Assembly (NCBI GenBank): GCA_036365455.1
Contig: JAWQUS010000004.1
Coordinates: 1,495,501 to 1,559,500 of the forward strand
Reading direction: 5' to 3'
Length of the DNA stretch: 64,000 nt
Origin: Macrosoma leucophasiata
Lineage: Eukaryota > Arthropoda > Insecta > Lepidoptera > Hedylidae
The position numbers and the translations under genes were made by a program. Positions 63,472-64,000 of the stretch are shown piece after piece; the first letter of the stretch is position 1; the number at the start of each line of letters is the position of its first letter. Below the pieces are notes generated by a model. The model searched no databases. It saw only the letters and a program-made list of their open reading frames with translations, and was not told the origin of the DNA.

Positions 63472-64000
63472 CACATCTCATCAAAAAAATCGAAACACCT
63501 TGCAAGTTTATGTTTTGTAAGAATTTTAACAAATTATGTATATTTAAAAATAAAATATTTAATGTCGTTTTATAGTGCATAGTGTAAGGTTTTAAAATCC
63601 TAATGTCGATGTTCTAAATTTAAATTACATTCTCATAATTTTCGTGTTTTGTTAAATGAGTCAATTTTACCCTATATGGAGTATAGACGCAATGGATAAA
63701 AAAACACACGTTATTGAAAAAAAAAAAACTAAGTAACGTGAATTTAATAACTTGGGGAGGAATCCCCGAGCTCTTTTTACTGCTTTCATGCGGTTTTTCT
63801 TTTTAAACTATGGATACTTCAGCTGCAGAAGCCGCCCAAGTGGTGGCATTTCTGGACTTAGTCAGCGCGTTGTGGCTGCAAGATTGCATCTAAGCCTATC
63901 ATTGGTTAATAGAGTCTTTAAGCGCTTTCGGGAGACTGTTTTGTTGACGCGCCGTTCAGTTTCTGGCAGGAATCGGGTCACATCTAAGCAAGACGATCGA
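63472..64000 (+). mobile_element. Tc1-like transposon, cut by the window end
   Basis: Starts after TA with cacatctcatcaaaaaaatc, gaaacaccttgcaag, a terminal-repeat type seen in insect Tc1-like elements, followed ~340 bases later by the transposase reading frame. The right end is outside the window, so length and target duplication cannot be confirmed. Confidence 0.65.
63810..64000 (+). pseudogene. Tc1-family transposase N-terminus, frameshifted
   Basis: ATG at 63810 starts MDTSAAEAAQVVAFLD; near 63855 the frame shifts and continues as GLSQRVVAARLHLSLSLVNR, VFKRFRETVLLTRR, SGRNRVTSKQDDR to the edge. This is the paired helix-turn-helix DNA-binding domain and the GR(P/N)R-type hook of Tc1/mariner transposases, which binds the terminal repeats. 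The single frameshift makes this copy non-functional; the DDE/D catalytic domain lies beyond the window. Confidence 0.8.

Overview
This is a eukaryotic, AT-rich, repeat-dense nuclear window that reads as a lepidopteran (moth or butterfly) genome. The evidence is split protein-coding exons with GT/AG borders and long introns, Helitron ends of the Lep1 type, several tRNA-derived SINE families, RTE/CR1-like/jockey-like non-LTR retrotransposon pieces, a Penelope-like GIY-YIG element, and hAT, Tc1/mariner and PIF-type non-autonomous DNA transposons. There is no bacterial operon, rRNA, CRISPR array or plasmid/phage module. Species assignment is inference; I ran no searches.

The one convincing host gene is on the minus strand. 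Six coding exons join without a stop or frame break: 52428-52567, 9697-9829, 7499-9352, 6033-6335, 4826-5161 and 3537-3695 (975 residues). A possible seventh exon lies at 33-86, and the gene probably continues at both ends. The product is a large, mostly disordered, Ser/Glu-rich protein with a repeated KERLSSLEK-type motif and a proline-rich stretch. Its first visible exon resembles the WKSRRR...KS..T..E..EE block of the LIMCH1/LMO7/Smallish cytoskeletal-junction family. That assignment is from memory and tentative; the C-terminal LIM domain would lie off the left edge. Exon 7499-9352 has a strong donor, yet its frame stays open 48 codons further to a stop at 7352, suggesting a second, shorter isoform.

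The rest is mostly the 42.6-kb intron between 9829 and 52428, plus flanking intron or intergenic DNA. It is a layered transposon deposit. One ~290-bp poly(A)-tailed repeat (called REP-A here) is present in roughly 35 full, partial or decayed copies in both orientations. Nested insertions can be read exactly from target-site duplications: a mariner-type MITE in a hAT MITE (10.0-10.4 kb), a hAT MITE in a SINE-like repeat (56.3 kb), a hAT element in a Helitron (59.8-60.4 kb), a CR1/jockey-like LINE in REP-A (46.8-48.5 kb), REP-A plus a LINE end in a mariner MITE (36.8-37.4 kb), a Helitron in a TIR element (44.8-45.2 kb), and SINEs in a 1.6-kb hAT element with 8-bp target duplications (15.2-16.8 kb).

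The most notable structures are a deleted Penelope-like element flanked by 103-bp inverted repeats and a 15-bp direct repeat (32.0-32.8 kb), a perfect 64-bp fold-back in an old REP-A copy (62.3 kb), a second 46-bp fold-back (39.3 kb), a SINE family sharing its 3' end with a recently active LINE family, and an unexplained 164-codon plus-strand ORF (49.6-50.1 kb). I see no evidence for a wholly new system; the strongest novelty is the structure of these repeats.
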